A stretch of DNA of 64,000 nucleotides from Rheinheimera mangrovi. Its GTDB lineage: Bacteria; Pseudomonadota; Gammaproteobacteria; Enterobacterales; Alteromonadaceae. Below the pieces are notes generated by a model. That model saw only the letters and a list, made by a program, of their open reading frames with translations. It was not told the DNA's origin and made no database searches. The position numbers and the translations under genes were made by a program. The stretch lies in contig NZ_CP034683.1 of the NCBI RefSeq assembly GCF_003990335.1, positions 3,269,501 to 3,333,500 of the forward strand, given 5' to 3'. Every line of letters begins with the position of its first letter. Position 1 is the first letter of the stretch. Shown piece after piece: positions 1 through 8,275 of this stretch.

Positions 1-286
1 CTACGCGATTCTCCGAGCAGGTTTCACCGGCTTCACGTAAATCAACATGGATACGAGGGCTGCCATAAATGCCGCCGCTTTCAAGCCATGACTCTTTAAT
101 CAGTGCCGTTAAACGCTGGTTCTCACGTGCTCTGTTTGATTCAGGCTGCTTCAGCCATTGATAATAGCCGCTGTGATGGACACGCAGCATGGTACACATC
201 AACCGCACAGGATGGCAGTTCTGGTTATCGCGGATAAAGGCATACCTTAACTGAACTGCTTGGCAAAGTATGCGGCGGCCTTTTTT
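1..286 (-). CDS. IS3-family transposase OrfB, N-terminal part (truncated by window edge)
   Basis: Read on the minus strand in the frame shifted by -1 from orfA, this encodes the start of an IS3 OrfB: an HTH_21-type segment with HHSGYYQWL, then RENQRLTALIKESW and GIYGSPRIHVDLRE, leading toward the integrase core that lies outside the window. In this family OrfB is made as an OrfAB fusion by -1 frameshifting. The A6G run at 281-287 (minus strand CTAAAAAAGG) is a plausible slip site. Catalytic DDE residues are not in the window, so activity cannot be judged. Confidence 0.75.
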
Positions 287-534
287 AGGATGTCCCGCTC
301 TTCTTCAGCCCGTTTTAAAGCGGCTTTTAGCCTGGCATTTTCAGCGGCTAAATCCTGCTGCTGCGTCACTACAGGATCTGGATTAGTGGCCTGATTATGT
401 TCCTTGAGCCACTTATAAAGGCTGTTGTCTGATACGCCTAAGCGCTCAGATACATCTTTAACGGAATATCCACGTTCTGTGATTTGTTTGATAGCTTCGG
501 CTTTGAATTCTGGTGTAAAACGTTGCTTGGACAT
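247..534 (-). CDS. IS3-family transposase OrfA
   Basis: This 95-residue protein has the usual OrfA plan. An N-terminal helix-turn-helix (residues about 1-50, with RFTPEFKAEAIKQI and SVKDVSERLGVSDNSLYKWL) is followed by a leucine-zipper-like coiled coil (about 60-90, LAAENARLKAALKRAEEERD). OrfA binds the element ends and is the N-terminal part of the OrfAB transposase. The start is the ATG at 534, preceded by a purine-rich GGAGGG site. The length is normal for the family. It belongs to the IS3 subgroup rather than to the IS407-like type of the two copies further right in the window. Confidence 0.9.
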   Translation of the reverse strand: MSKQRFTPEFKAEAIKQITERGYSVKDVSERLGVSDNSLYKWLKEHNQATNPDPVVTQQQDLAAENARLKAALKRAEEERDILKKAAAYFAKQFS

Positions 535-594
535 GGTGCCCTCCTAAAGTTGTATTTTAACCTAAGGAGTGTCTAGTGTTTTAGGGGAAGTCCA

Positions 595-659
595 TACTGC
601 TTGAGTAATGAGTGCAGCTCTTCTAAGGTGACTTTGTACTCCTGATAGCTCGATATCAC
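595..659 (-). pseudogene. 5' stub of a second cassette ORF, truncated by the IS3 element
   Basis: On the minus strand, just after the attC-like crossover GTTAAGT, there is an AGGGG ribosome-binding site, five bases, and a GTG that opens a frame reading MISSYQEYKVTLEELHSLL. It runs uninterrupted into the IS end at 594 and is lost. The placement (site, short leader, RBS, start) is what a next integron cassette would show. Only about 21 codons remain, so the product cannot be identified. The start choice rests on the RBS. Confidence 0.4.
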
Positions 660-673
660 TAAAACCCCTGAGT

Positions 674-764
674 ACTTAACTACCAAATTTAGCGCGGAAA
701 GCCGCGCAGCGGGTTGACGTCGCAGCCAGCGCTTTTTGCTGGCGATAAAATTTGTTTGTTAGCA
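674..764 (-). repeat. attC-like integron recombination site
   Basis: On the minus strand this 91-bp stretch begins TGCTAACAAAC, close to the Vibrio-repeat style start TAACAAACG, and ends GTTAAGT, which fits the core GTTRRRY. The outer arms are complementary (TTAACTACCAAATTT against AAATTTGTTTGTTAG), and inner GC-rich inverted segments (GCGCGGAAAGCCGCGC and GCCAGCGCTTTTTGCTGGC) would fold into a long hairpin. It lies 6 bp after the stop of the 771-1166 gene, the standard place for attC. No integrase gene is in the window. Confidence 0.55.
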
Positions 765-770
765 TTTAAT

Positions 771-1166
771 TTATTCGGTATCCAACATTGGAAGTAACAT
801 TGTTTGTTGTAACTCCATAAACTTAGCTTTTGTATATGGCCCAAAAACAAATTCCGTTGCCTCAGCAAATTGATGATCCTTGGTTCTATCAATGTAATAA
901 AAACCACATGAGTCGTCAGGGCACGCATAGATAGAGATGTACTTTTCGTTAGCCTCTATTTTCCTTGGGCTCTCTATCCGCCGGATATACGATCCTTCAC
1001 CCAAGCTATAACCCAGGCTTTTTTTCCCATCAATCCAGTAAACCTCGTATGGCCCATCACTCCATGATGGCCAAAGACTGAAAATGATTATGCAAGATAC
1101 TAAAATGACGAAATACTTCACGAAGCACCTTATCCAAGCTAACATTTGTATATTGTGCCGGCACAC
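771..1166 (-). CDS. hypothetical membrane-anchored protein in an integron-like cassette
   Basis: I do not recognise this 131-residue protein. It has one hydrophobic segment near the N terminus (about residues 12-32, WIRCFVKYFVILVSCIIIF), then a soluble part with a paired cysteine motif ACPDDSCGFYYID (about 80-92). It is probably anchored in the inner membrane with the tail outside the cytoplasm. The GTG at 1166 follows AGGTAAA closely; a second candidate start is the ATG seven codons later, which has no clear RBS. The stop is 6 bp from an attC-like site and a GTTGGGC core site lies upstream. A single small ORF between two such sites is the layout of an integron gene cassette. Confidence 0.6.
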   Translation of the reverse strand: MCRHNIQMLAWIRCFVKYFVILVSCIIIFSLWPSWSDGPYEVYWIDGKKSLGYSLGEGSYIRRIESPRKIEANEKYISIYACPDDSCGFYYIDRTKDHQFAEATEFVFGPYTKAKFMELQQTMLLPMLDTE

Positions 1167-1513
1167 TTTACCTGGTTATACCAGATCACAAGCCAGCGTT
1201 AACGAATTGATAAAGATTGATTAATCAAAACCAACCACTACAAGCTAGGGCCAAAAGCGTGCTGGCACAGTATTACTTTTCTCTGGCCTGTTATTTTTTT
1301 CCCGCCCAACGCTAAGTGCCTAAATTAGAGCGTTTTTCCTTCTTCAGCAACAAATAAATGTGCCTGCTGACTTGTTCAAAGCGTGCCTGTTTTATGGTTA
1401 TAGCAAATTACACTCTGAATTCGCCTCTATCTGCAAGCAACACTCAGCCCCGCTTTGCAACATCAATATCTTAGGGTATATACTGCGCGCCTCTTCGATT
1501 GATGTGATTTCCG
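1167..1513. other. Non-coding stretch with cassette boundary (GTTGGGC at 1304-1310, minus strand)
   Basis: From 1167 to about 1309 this is the leader of the cassette gene on the minus strand, with a near-palindrome CTGGTATAACCAG around 1175-1187. At 1304-1310 the minus strand reads GTTGGGC, an exact match to the integron core GTTRRRY, which would mark the left edge of the cassette. From 1311 to 1513 is the upstream region of the EamA gene. I see no recognisable gene there; open frames through it look like by-products. Confidence 0.4.
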
Positions 1514-2365
1514 ATGCAACCCAATCTGCTGAAAGGCGCCTTATTGCTGTTATTGGCAGAAGCTTGTTTTGCCGGTATAGGTGCTTTAGTCAAACTGACC
1601 AGCGACAGTGCCAGTCATGCGCAGGTGGTGTTTTTCCGCAATTTTTTTGCTTTGCTGGTGATGCTGCCCTGGCTTTGGCTGCAAGGCAAACAACTGCTGT
1701 ATACAAAGCGCTGGTATCTGCATCTAAGCCGTTCTGTCACCGGTATTATTTCGATGTACTGCTTCTTTTATGTCATCAGCCAACTGCCTTTAGCGCAAGC
1801 CATGGTAGTACTGTTAATGTCGCCTTTTATAGTGCCACTCATCGCTAAATTCTGGTTAAAAGAAACGGCCAGTCGCCTGACCTTATTCAGCATAGCGCTG
1901 GGTTTTGGTGGCGTACTGCTGGCGTTGCCTATTGCCACAGGCGGTGGTGCTTTTTACCTGTTTTTAATTGCGCTATTGTCGGCCGTGTTAGTGGCGGTCA
2001 CCAAAACTACTATTCGGTATATGTCCGACACTGAACCAGCGGCTCGCATCGTATTTTATTTCTCTTTGCTAACTGCAATTATCTCTTTTGTGCCTGTGCC
2101 TTTTTATTGGCAAGAGCTGCCTGCTATCGCCTGGTGGGCTTTTGCTTTTATGGGCGTATTGGCTGCTATAGGCCAAATGGCGATGACCAAAGCTTATGCT
2201 TTAGCCCCCGCCTCTGACATTGGCATCTGGACCTACAGCTCTGTGATTTTTGCAGGCCTGTTTGGTTATTTATTCTGGTCAGAACCTGTCACCATGAGCT
2301 GGTTTGCCGGTGTGGCTATTATCTTTTATGCAGGCTATATCACAACCAGACAACGTTTGTGGTAA
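1514..2365 (+). CDS. EamA/DMT-family transporter
   Basis: This 283-residue protein is almost wholly hydrophobic, with about ten predicted membrane helices arranged as two EamA repeats (about residues 8-137 and 150-280). That is the drug/metabolite transporter plan of the inner membrane. Members export metabolites, amino acids or small toxic compounds; nothing in the sequence fixes the substrate. Family-like stretches include GALVKLTSD in helix 1, FFRNFFALLVMLPWL, and near the end WSEPVTMSWFAGVAIIFYAGY. The start at 1514 gives full family length. The stop abuts a tandem array of ERIC-like repeats. No partner gene is adjacent. Confidence 0.85.
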   Translation: MQPNLLKGALLLLLAEACFAGIGALVKLTSDSASHAQVVFFRNFFALLVMLPWLWLQGKQLLYTKRWYLHLSRSVTGIISMYCFFYVISQLPLAQAMVVLLMSPFIVPLIAKFWLKETASRLTLFSIALGFGGVLLALPIATGGGAFYLFLIALLSAVLVAVTKTTIRYMSDTEPAARIVFYFSLLTAIISFVPVPFYWQELPAIAWWAFAFMGVLAAIGQMAMTKAYALAPASDIGIWTYSSVIFAGLFGYLFWSEPVTMSWFAGVAIIFYAGYITTRQRLW

Positions 2366-2785
2366 CTGCCCTGCGTACTTGAAGCTGCGGACTTTGTTGA
2401 CTGAGTTCTTTCGCCCCAGTCACATAGGTGGGCTATGCTCCTGGGGTCTCAATCACTCGTCGCCTCGCCGCATCATCAATTGCTTTGGGCAGCCCTGCGT
2501 ACTTGAAGCTGCGGACTTTGTTGACTGAGTTCTTTCGCCCCAGTCACATAGGTGGGCTATGCTCCTGGGGTCTCAATCACTCGTCGCCTCGCCGCATCAT
2601 CAATTGCTTTGGGCAGCCCTGCGTACTTGAAGCTGCGGACTTTGTTGACTGAGTTCTTTCGCCCCAGTCACATAGGTGAGCTATGCTCCTGGGGTCTCAA
2701 TCACTCGTCGCCTCGCCGCATCATCAATTGCTTTGTGCAGCCCTGCGTATTTGAAGCTGCGGACTTTGTTGACTGCGAGCTCTCT
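2366..2785 (+). repeat. Tandem array of ERIC-like repeats, 124-bp period
   Basis: Three near-identical complete units (anchor GCGTACTTGAAG at 2373, 2497 and 2621) and a fourth truncated unit (2745 to about 2785) follow each other with an exact 124-bp period. Each unit has the ERIC-type core: CGCCCCAGTCACATAGG facing CTATGCTCCTGGGG, an inverted repeat able to fold in RNA. Differences between units are few (for example GGTGGGCT versus GGTGAGCT), so the amplification is recent. The small frames read through it are artefacts of the repeat. Confidence 0.85.
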
Positions 2786-2915
2786 CTAAACAACGATTTC
2801 AATCCATAGACGGGCGACAAAACAATCTTCATGGTTTTAAATCACAAAATTTATTTTTATTCGCTTCAAACCTTTTTTCTATCTCTTACGACTCATTGGT
2901 AATAGCGGCATTTTT

Positions 2916-3042
2916 TATAGCCTTCTTACTTGAAGCTGCAGCATTGTTGACTGCTTGTTCTCGCCCCAGTCTCATAGGACAACTATGCTCCTGGGGTCTC
3001 GAACAATGGTCGCCTCCCGGCAACTTCATTTACTTTGGCTAT
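2916..3042 (+). repeat. ERIC-like intergenic repeat
   Basis: A single 127-bp copy runs from TATAGCCTTCTTACTTGAAG to TTTGGCTATA, with core CGCCCCAGTCTCATAGG and CTATGCTCCTGGGG. It lies between the tandem array and the adaptor gene at 3080 and would be transcribed in the leader of that operon if the promoter is upstream. The 130 bp before it (2786-2915) are AT-rich with no recognisable feature. Confidence 0.85.
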
Positions 3043-3079
3043 ACGTGCCTAACCAAAGAACTAAAGTGCAGGAAAAACA

Positions 3080-4354
3080 ATGAAAATAGCGGATACCAGC
3101 AGCCAGGACGAGCGACTAGCACCAAAAAAAACCACTAAAAAAATCTGGATAGCAGGCTCAACCAGCCTGCTTCTGGTGTTGCTGCTATGGCAGATTGTTC
3201 CGGCAGCGCGCAGCTGGTCACAATCGGATATGTCGGTGTCTTTATCGCGTGTTCGGCTGGATACAGTCAAAACTGCAAATTTTACCCGCGATATTTCAGC
3301 TCAGGGCCAGGTGGTTGCTGCAGTCAGTCCTAAGCTGTATGCCACAGCTGAAGGCACCATCAGCTTGCTGCTGGATGCCGGTACTGAAGTGAAACAAGGG
3401 GATGTGCTGGCTATTATCGACAGCCCTGAGTTAAACAACAGATTACAGCAAGAGCAAGCCACCTTTTACAGCTTACAAACCAGCCATGATCGGCAAAAAA
3501 TCTTAGCGAAAAAACAGCAACTGACTGACAAAAAGGCTGTGGATATTGCTCAAGTCACCTTAACCACAGCAGAGCGGGAAAAACGCCGTGCTGATCAGGG
3601 TTTTGAAAAAGGTGTGATCAGCAAAATTGAACATGAAAAAGCTCAGGATGACTTAGAAACCGCCAAACTGCAGCATCAGCATGCCGTTGAAGATGCCCGC
3701 CTGAATAAAGAAAACCTCGATTTTGAAGTGCAAAGCCTGGCACAACAGTTAGACCGTCAGCGTTTGCTGGTGGAAGATTTCCAGCGTCAGGTCAATGGCC
3801 TGCAGGTTCGCTCTCCGGTCAATGGCTTATTGGGTAATCTGGCGGTAGAAAACAAAACCTACATCACCAAAAACCAACTGATTTTATCTGTGGTGGATTT
3901 AAGCCAATTTGAAGTAGAAATTGCCGTACCAGAAAGTTATGCCAACGATTTAGTCATAGGTTTGCCGGTAGAAGTGACAGCTGAGCAAAAGCTGTATATG
4001 GGCAAACTGGTGACTATTTCTCCTGAAGTGTTCGAAAACCAGGTCAAAGGCCGGGTACGTTTTACTAAAGAAGCCCCGCCTGCCCTGCGTCAAAACCAAC
4101 GCTTAAGCAGCCGTATTTTGCTGGAACACCGCGAAGGCGTGATGCAGGTGGCCCGTGGTCAGTTCCTTGACAGCAGTAATGGCAAATTTGCCTACAAAGT
4201 CAGCAACGGCATGGCCATCAAAACCCCGATTGAACTGGGAGCCCGCAGCCTGAACTCAGTCGAAATTCTGGCGGGTTTACAACCAGGCGATCAAATCATT
4301 ACCTCCGGCACCGATATTTTTAACGGCGCCAGCACAGTACAGCTTAATCAATAA
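3080..4354 (+). CDS. periplasmic adaptor (membrane fusion protein) of an ABC export system, MacA-like
   Basis: This 424-residue protein has one N-terminal membrane anchor (about residues 23-41), then a first half-lipoyl segment (about 80-117, with EGTISLLLDAGTEVKQGDVL). A long helical hairpin rich in Q, E and K (about 118-240) follows, then the second half-lipoyl segment with LQVRSPVNGLLGNL, and beta-barrel and membrane-proximal domains. This is the adaptor plan that links an inner-membrane transporter to an outer-membrane channel. AGGAAAAAC precedes the ATG. It is followed, after an ERIC copy, by an ABC ATPase and two MacB-type permeases, so it is the first gene of a tripartite exporter. No outer-membrane channel gene is nearby. 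Confidence 0.88.
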   Translation: MKIADTSSQDERLAPKKTTKKIWIAGSTSLLLVLLLWQIVPAARSWSQSDMSVSLSRVRLDTVKTANFTRDISAQGQVVAAVSPKLYATAEGTISLLLDAGTEVKQGDVLAIIDSPELNNRLQQEQATFYSLQTSHDRQKILAKKQQLTDKKAVDIAQVTLTTAEREKRRADQGFEKGVISKIEHEKAQDDLETAKLQHQHAVEDARLNKENLDFEVQSLAQQLDRQRLLVEDFQRQVNGLQVRSPVNGLLGNLAVENKTYITKNQLILSVVDLSQFEVEIAVPESYANDLVIGLPVEVTAEQKLYMGKLVTISPEVFENQVKGRVRFTKEAPPALRQNQRLSSRILLEHREGVMQVARGQFLDSSNGKFAYKVSNGMAIKTPIELGARSLNSVEILAGLQPGDQIITSGTDIFNGASTVQLNQ

Positions 4355-4379
4355 ATAAACCACTGAACCATTAACTAAA

Positions 4380-4507
4380 TATACCCAAAGTAATTGGAGT
4401 TGCAGCGCGACGACCAGTGAGTGAGACCCCAGGAGCATAGTAGTCCTATGTGACTGGGGCGAGAGCACGCAGTCAACAAAGCTGCAGCGTCAAGTACGAA
4501 GGGTATA
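4380..4507 (-). repeat. ERIC-like repeat inside the export operon
   Basis: A 128-bp copy in the opposite orientation to those at 2366-3042, from TATACCCAAAGTAATTGG to CGAAGGGTATA, with core CCCCAGGAGCATAG and CTATGTGACTGGGG. It fills the gap between the adaptor and ATPase genes and ends 17 bp before the ATPase start, so its hairpin would form within the operon mRNA. Confidence 0.88.
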
Positions 4508-4524
4508 AAGCCGAGGGACTTGTT

Positions 4525-5229
4525 ATGTTAACCATGAATAAAATTAGTAAATCTTTTATCACGGACGATGTGGCCACTCATGCACTGCGTGATATTCAGC
4601 TGCATGTCAACGAAGGCGACTTTGTCAGTGTGACTGGCCCTTCAGGCTCAGGCAAAACCACCTTTTTAAATATTGCAGGTTTGCTGGAAACCAGCACCAG
4701 CGGCGAATACCTGCTGGATGGTGAAGACATAGCCAAACTCAACGACAGCGGCCGCTCCCGTATGCGTAATCAGAAAATAGGCTTTATTTTCCAGAGCTTT
4801 AACCTTATTCCGGATTTAAACCTGTTCGACAACGTCGATGTACCTTTGCGTTACCGTGGCCTGAACACAGCTGAACGCAGAAAACGCATTGAATACCATC
4901 TGGATCAGGTGGGTTTAGCCTCCCGCATGAAACACCTGCCAAGCCAACTGTCAGGTGGACAGCAGCAACGTGTGGCTATAGCCCGAGCTTTGGCAACCTC
5001 ACCACGCTTTTTACTGGCGGATGAGCCCACAGGTAACCTTGATAGCCAGATGGCACAAAGTGTGATGAGCCTGCTGGAAGATATCAATAAAGCTGGCACC
5101 ACCATTTTGATGGTTACGCACGACCCAAGTCTGGCCGCCCGTGCTAAACGTCAGATCTATATCAAAGATGGCCATGTCAGCGAACTGACTAACAAAAACT
5201 CAAACCTGCATGTGGTTGGCGAGGCTTAA
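4525..5229 (+). CDS. ABC transporter ATP-binding protein, MacB/LolD type
   Basis: This is a 234-residue nucleotide-binding subunit. Walker A is GPSGSGKT at residues 38-45, the signature is LSGGQQQRVAIARAL, Walker B is FLLADEPTGNLD, and the H-loop is VTHD. This subtype drives mechanotransmission exporters such as MacB or lipoprotein release by LolCDE. I chose the ATG at 4525, with GAGGG 7 bp upstream. A longer frame from 4450 would start inside the ERIC repeat and is not credible. It lies between the adaptor gene and two permease genes, the first of which starts 9 bp after its stop. Confidence 0.93.
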   Translation: MLTMNKISKSFITDDVATHALRDIQLHVNEGDFVSVTGPSGSGKTTFLNIAGLLETSTSGEYLLDGEDIAKLNDSGRSRMRNQKIGFIFQSFNLIPDLNLFDNVDVPLRYRGLNTAERRKRIEYHLDQVGLASRMKHLPSQLSGGQQQRVAIARALATSPRFLLADEPTGNLDSQMAQSVMSLLEDINKAGTTILMVTHDPSLAARAKRQIYIKDGHVSELTNKNSNLHVVGEA

Positions 5230-5238
5230 GGAGCGGCT

Positions 5239-6549
5239 ATGTTTTCCTACTATGTAAAGCTGGCTTACTTAAGCTGCAAACGCACCTGGGGCATGACGCT
5301 GTTGATGGTCTGCGCTATAGGTTTAGGTATTGGTGCGTCCATGACCACTATTACCGTCAACTACCTGATGTCAGCCAACCCTATTCCGCATAAAAGTGAG
5401 CAGTTATTTTATGTGCAAATGGACAGCTGGGAGCCAAACAATACCTATGACGACAATGGCGATGCGCCAACTCAGTTAACCTACCGCGACGCCACCTACT
5501 TATGGCAGGCACAAAAAGCTAAACGCCAGAGTATTCAAAGCGGTATGGCGGCGGTGATTGAGCCTGCAGACAAAGAAGTCTTACCTTTTATGGTGCAGGG
5601 CCGCGCCAACAGTGCCGACTTCTTCCCTATGTTTGATGTGCCTTTTTTATACGGCAGCGGCTGGGATCATCAGGCTGATCTGAAAAAAGAACGGGTGATT
5701 GTCATTAATGCCGAACTGAATGAACGCTTATTTGGTGGCAAAGACTCCACAGGTCAGACAGTACGTATGGCAGGCGAAGATTACAAAGTTACCGGCGTGA
5801 TAGACAGATGGAATCCAAAACCACGGTTTTACGATACCAGCACAGGCTCTTTTAACGACGTTGAAGACGTTTTTGTGCCCTTTAGTTTAATCACTGAGCA
5901 AAAATTTGGCCGTTCAGGCAATACCAACTGCTGGAAACCGACAGAATCAGGCTTTCAGGCCTTTTTAGACTCTGAGTGTATCTGGGTGCAACTCTGGGTG
6001 GAATTACCAACAGCTCAGGACAAAGACGCCTATTTCAGCTTTATGAACGCCTACGCTAAAGAGCAGCACCAATATGGCCGTTTTGCCCGCACTGACAACA
6101 ACAAATTACGCGACGTGATGCAGTGGCTGGAATATGCCGAAGTGGTGTCAGACGACGCCAGCATGATGATGGCGATGTCACTGATGTTCCTGCTGGTGTG
6201 TTTACTCAATACCGTAGGTTTATTGCTGGCGAAATTCTTAGGGAAGGCTTCAGAAATTGGCGTACGCCAGGCCTTAGGCGCCAGCCGTAACGACTTGTTT
6301 ATTCAGCATTTAATTGAGTCAGGCTGCATAGGATTGGCTGGTGGCTTATTGGGCCTGATCCTCGCCTTACTTGGACTTGAAGCGATCAAAGTGATGTACG
6401 GCGACTGGATCCGCGATTTAGCCCAGCTGGACTTCACCTTAGTGGCCATGGCGATAGGGCTGGCTATTGTCAGTGCTTTATTAGCAGGTTTGTATCCCAC
6501 ATGGCGTGCCTGCCAGGTTCAGCCGTCCGTTCAGCTGAAAAGCCAATAA
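5239..6549 (+). CDS. ABC transporter permease, MacB-like (first of two)
   Basis: This 436-residue protein has one N-terminal helix (about 18-40), a large periplasmic domain of the MacB_PCD type (about 41-300) and three C-terminal helices in an FtsX domain, including the motif GVRQALGASRNDLF. MacB-type systems couple ATP hydrolysis to movement of the periplasmic domain rather than moving substrate through the membrane. Here permease and ATPase are separate genes, unlike MacB where they are fused. AAGGAGCGGCT precedes the ATG. The next permease follows 10 bp downstream. The substrate is unknown. Confidence 0.88.
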   Translation: MFSYYVKLAYLSCKRTWGMTLLMVCAIGLGIGASMTTITVNYLMSANPIPHKSEQLFYVQMDSWEPNNTYDDNGDAPTQLTYRDATYLWQAQKAKRQSIQSGMAAVIEPADKEVLPFMVQGRANSADFFPMFDVPFLYGSGWDHQADLKKERVIVINAELNERLFGGKDSTGQTVRMAGEDYKVTGVIDRWNPKPRFYDTSTGSFNDVEDVFVPFSLITEQKFGRSGNTNCWKPTESGFQAFLDSECIWVQLWVELPTAQDKDAYFSFMNAYAKEQHQYGRFARTDNNKLRDVMQWLEYAEVVSDDASMMMAMSLMFLLVCLLNTVGLLLAKFLGKASEIGVRQALGASRNDLFIQHLIESGCIGLAGGLLGLILALLGLEAIKVMYGDWIRDLAQLDFTLVAMAIGLAIVSALLAGLYPTWRACQVQPSVQLKSQ

Positions 6550-6559
6550 GGAGTTTGCC

Positions 6560-7795
6560 ATGTTAGAACTAGTAGCTCGCTTGGAACTGGGCCCGATGTT
6601 CCGCGCTTTAATGCGCAATAAAATTGGAGCTTTGCTGATAGCCCTGCAAATCGCCCTGACCCTGACCATTATGGTGAACGCCATTTTTATGATGCAGGAA
6701 CGTAGTCAACAAATGGCCAGAGCCAGCGGTTTAGATGAAACCAATACTTTTTATTTGAGCAACACTGTCTTTGCACAGAATTACAACCTGAAAACCGCGC
6801 TGCAACAGGATTTACAGCGCATTCGCCAAACACCAGGTGTGGTGGATGCCACTCAAATCAATGCCATCCCCTTAAGTGGCGGCGGCTGGTCTATGGGTCT
6901 GCAAACCAAACCGGGCGATGATATTGAAGGCACAGGTACTGCTGTTTATATGGTGGACGAGCACGGTATCAATGCGCTGGGCGTCGAACTGATTGCTGGC
7001 GAGAATTTCCAGAATTCGGATATCGGCTGGCGTGAAGAAGGCAGCACCAAGTGGCCACCTAAAACAATTATCAGCCAAGCTTTGGCAGAAGCATTGTTTG
7101 AAGGCGACTGGAAAAATGCCTTAGGCAAAACTGTCTATATTGAAAACCATCAGCCAGTACAAATTATAGGCATAATGAAAACCCTGCAAGCACCATGGAA
7201 CGGCTGGAATGGCGTTGAGCGCAGCATGCTGGTACCGCAACAACTGGACAATAAAGGCAGCCGCTTTTTTATCCGCACCGAACCAGGCCGCCGCGACGAG
7301 TTAATGCCACTAATTGAAAAAATGCTGGCTGAAAGTGACAGGGGCCGCATTATCCGCAATGTCACCAGCATGGAACAAACCCGTGACAAAAGTTATCAGG
7401 AGCATCAGGCCACCAACACTATTCTGTTGACTGTCATTATCGTGCTAACGCTGATCACAGGCTTTGGCATTGTGGGTCTGGCAATGTTCAGCATTAACAG
7501 ACGCACCCGTCAAATCGGCACCCGCCGCGCTTTAGGTGCCAGCCAGTGGCAAGTGATGCGCTACTTTATGCTGGAAAACCTGCTGATAAGCTTCGCTGGT
7601 GTGATATTAGGCGCAGCAGGAGCAGTGGGTTTAAATATCTGGTTGGTAGCGACTTTTAGCATGAGCCCATTAAGCCCTGTCTTGCTGGTGATAGGTGTAG
7701 TGGCCTTGCTGATAGTAGGTCAGTTAGCTGTCAGTTACCCGGCCTTAGTGGCATCGAAAATTTCGCCTGCGACTGCAACAAGAGGACGGGCTTAA
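6560..7795 (+). CDS. ABC transporter permease, MacB-like (second of two)
   Basis: This 411-residue paralogue of the preceding gene has helix 1 at about 23-45, a periplasmic domain, then three helices with the FtsX motif IGTRRALGASQWQVMRYF. The two proteins probably form a heterodimeric transmembrane unit with two copies of the 4525-5229 ATPase and the adaptor from 3080. AAGGAGTTTGCC precedes the ATG at 6560. The operon closes with an ERIC copy and then a strong terminator-like hairpin at 7965. Confidence 0.88.
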   Translation: MLELVARLELGPMFRALMRNKIGALLIALQIALTLTIMVNAIFMMQERSQQMARASGLDETNTFYLSNTVFAQNYNLKTALQQDLQRIRQTPGVVDATQINAIPLSGGGWSMGLQTKPGDDIEGTGTAVYMVDEHGINALGVELIAGENFQNSDIGWREEGSTKWPPKTIISQALAEALFEGDWKNALGKTVYIENHQPVQIIGIMKTLQAPWNGWNGVERSMLVPQQLDNKGSRFFIRTEPGRRDELMPLIEKMLAESDRGRIIRNVTSMEQTRDKSYQEHQATNTILLTVIIVLTLITGFGIVGLAMFSINRRTRQIGTRRALGASQWQVMRYFMLENLLISFAGVILGAAGAVGLNIWLVATFSMSPLSPVLLVIGVVALLIVGQLAVSYPALVASKISPATATRGRA

Positions 7796-7801
7796 AAGCT
7801 T

Positions 7802-7927
7802 TCCCCTTCGTACTTGAAGCCGCAGCTTTGTTGACTTCGTATTTTCGCCCCAGTCACATAGGTTAACTATGCTCCTGGGGTCTCAAATACTTGTCGCCTC
7901 ACTGCAACTCCAATTACTTTGGGGATG
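7802..7927 (+). repeat. ERIC-like repeat after the export operon
   Basis: A copy of the same repeat (CGTACTTGAAGCCGCAGC ... CAATTACTTTGGGGATG) with core CGCCCCAGTCACATAGG and CTATGCTCCTGGGG. It begins 6 bp after the last permease stop, so it would be in the 3' end of the transcript. Confidence 0.88.
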
Positions 7928-7964
7928 CGTTAGATCCCTGGTAAGTCAAAAGTGACCAACCTTT

Positions 7965-8006
7965 CCCTCAGCTTTTTTGTCCTTCGGCTGAGGGATTTTT
8001 GTTTTT
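7965..8006 (+). terminator. rho-independent terminator
   Basis: An 8-bp perfect stem CCCTCAGC (7965-7972) and GCTGAGGG (7987-7994) is followed by a T-rich tract ATTTTTGTTTTT. It sits just after the ERIC copy and would end the export operon. Confidence 0.75.
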
Positions 8007-8050
8007 AGCTCCGAAAGAATCTACGGCAAGTAAAAAATGAACAACATGTC

Positions 8051-8092
8051 CCTCAGCTCTGTGTTCTTCGGCTGAAAGGGTTTTATTTTTAT
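8051..8092 (+). terminator. second terminator-like hairpin
   Basis: CCTCAGC and GCTGAAAGG form an imperfect stem followed by TTTTATTTTT. It is a diverged near-copy of the terminator 90 bp upstream, including the CTTCGGCTGA segment, and may be a duplicated backup. Confidence 0.5.
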
Positions 8093-8275
8093 CTCCGAAA
8101 AATCCAAGTATCCACAGCAATAGAAACATGAATCTGAATGGGCCCCATTAGGACGCAAGCCGGGCAAAATTGGGTGACCAAGGTTTTAATACGAGGAGTG
8201 TTTGAGCGAGGAGCGGTAGCGACGAACGAGTTGCACAATCGCCTTGGGCGCACGATTTTGAGCCGGGCTTTCGCA

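Larger units (their letters stand above)
1..594 (-). mobile_element. IS3-family insertion sequence, partial (cut by window start)
   Basis: The minus strand carries an orfA/orfB pair typical of IS3-family elements. The outer end is near 591-594, where the minus strand begins TGGACTTCCCCTAAAAC, the style of terminal repeat expected for the IS3 group. The other end lies outside the window, so neither the full length nor a target duplication can be read. The element lies directly against a truncated reading frame (595-659), so it probably interrupted that gene. Confidence 0.85.

Noticed and set aside
1360..1848. 162-codon ORF overlapping the EamA gene
   Set aside because: It lies in another frame of a well-supported transporter gene and has no coherent protein features.
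2366..2785. CRISPR array suggested by regular repeats
   Set aside because: The period is 124 bp with no unique spacers; the whole unit is repeated and matches the ERIC-like family seen elsewhere in the window.
2304..3138. Small ORFs of 74-85 codons over the repeat array
   Set aside because: They are the same translated repeat sequence in register, with no RBS and no family resemblance.
4450..4524. Upstream extension of the ABC ATPase
   Set aside because: The added 25 residues are translated ERIC sequence; the ATG at 4525 has a good RBS and matches family length.
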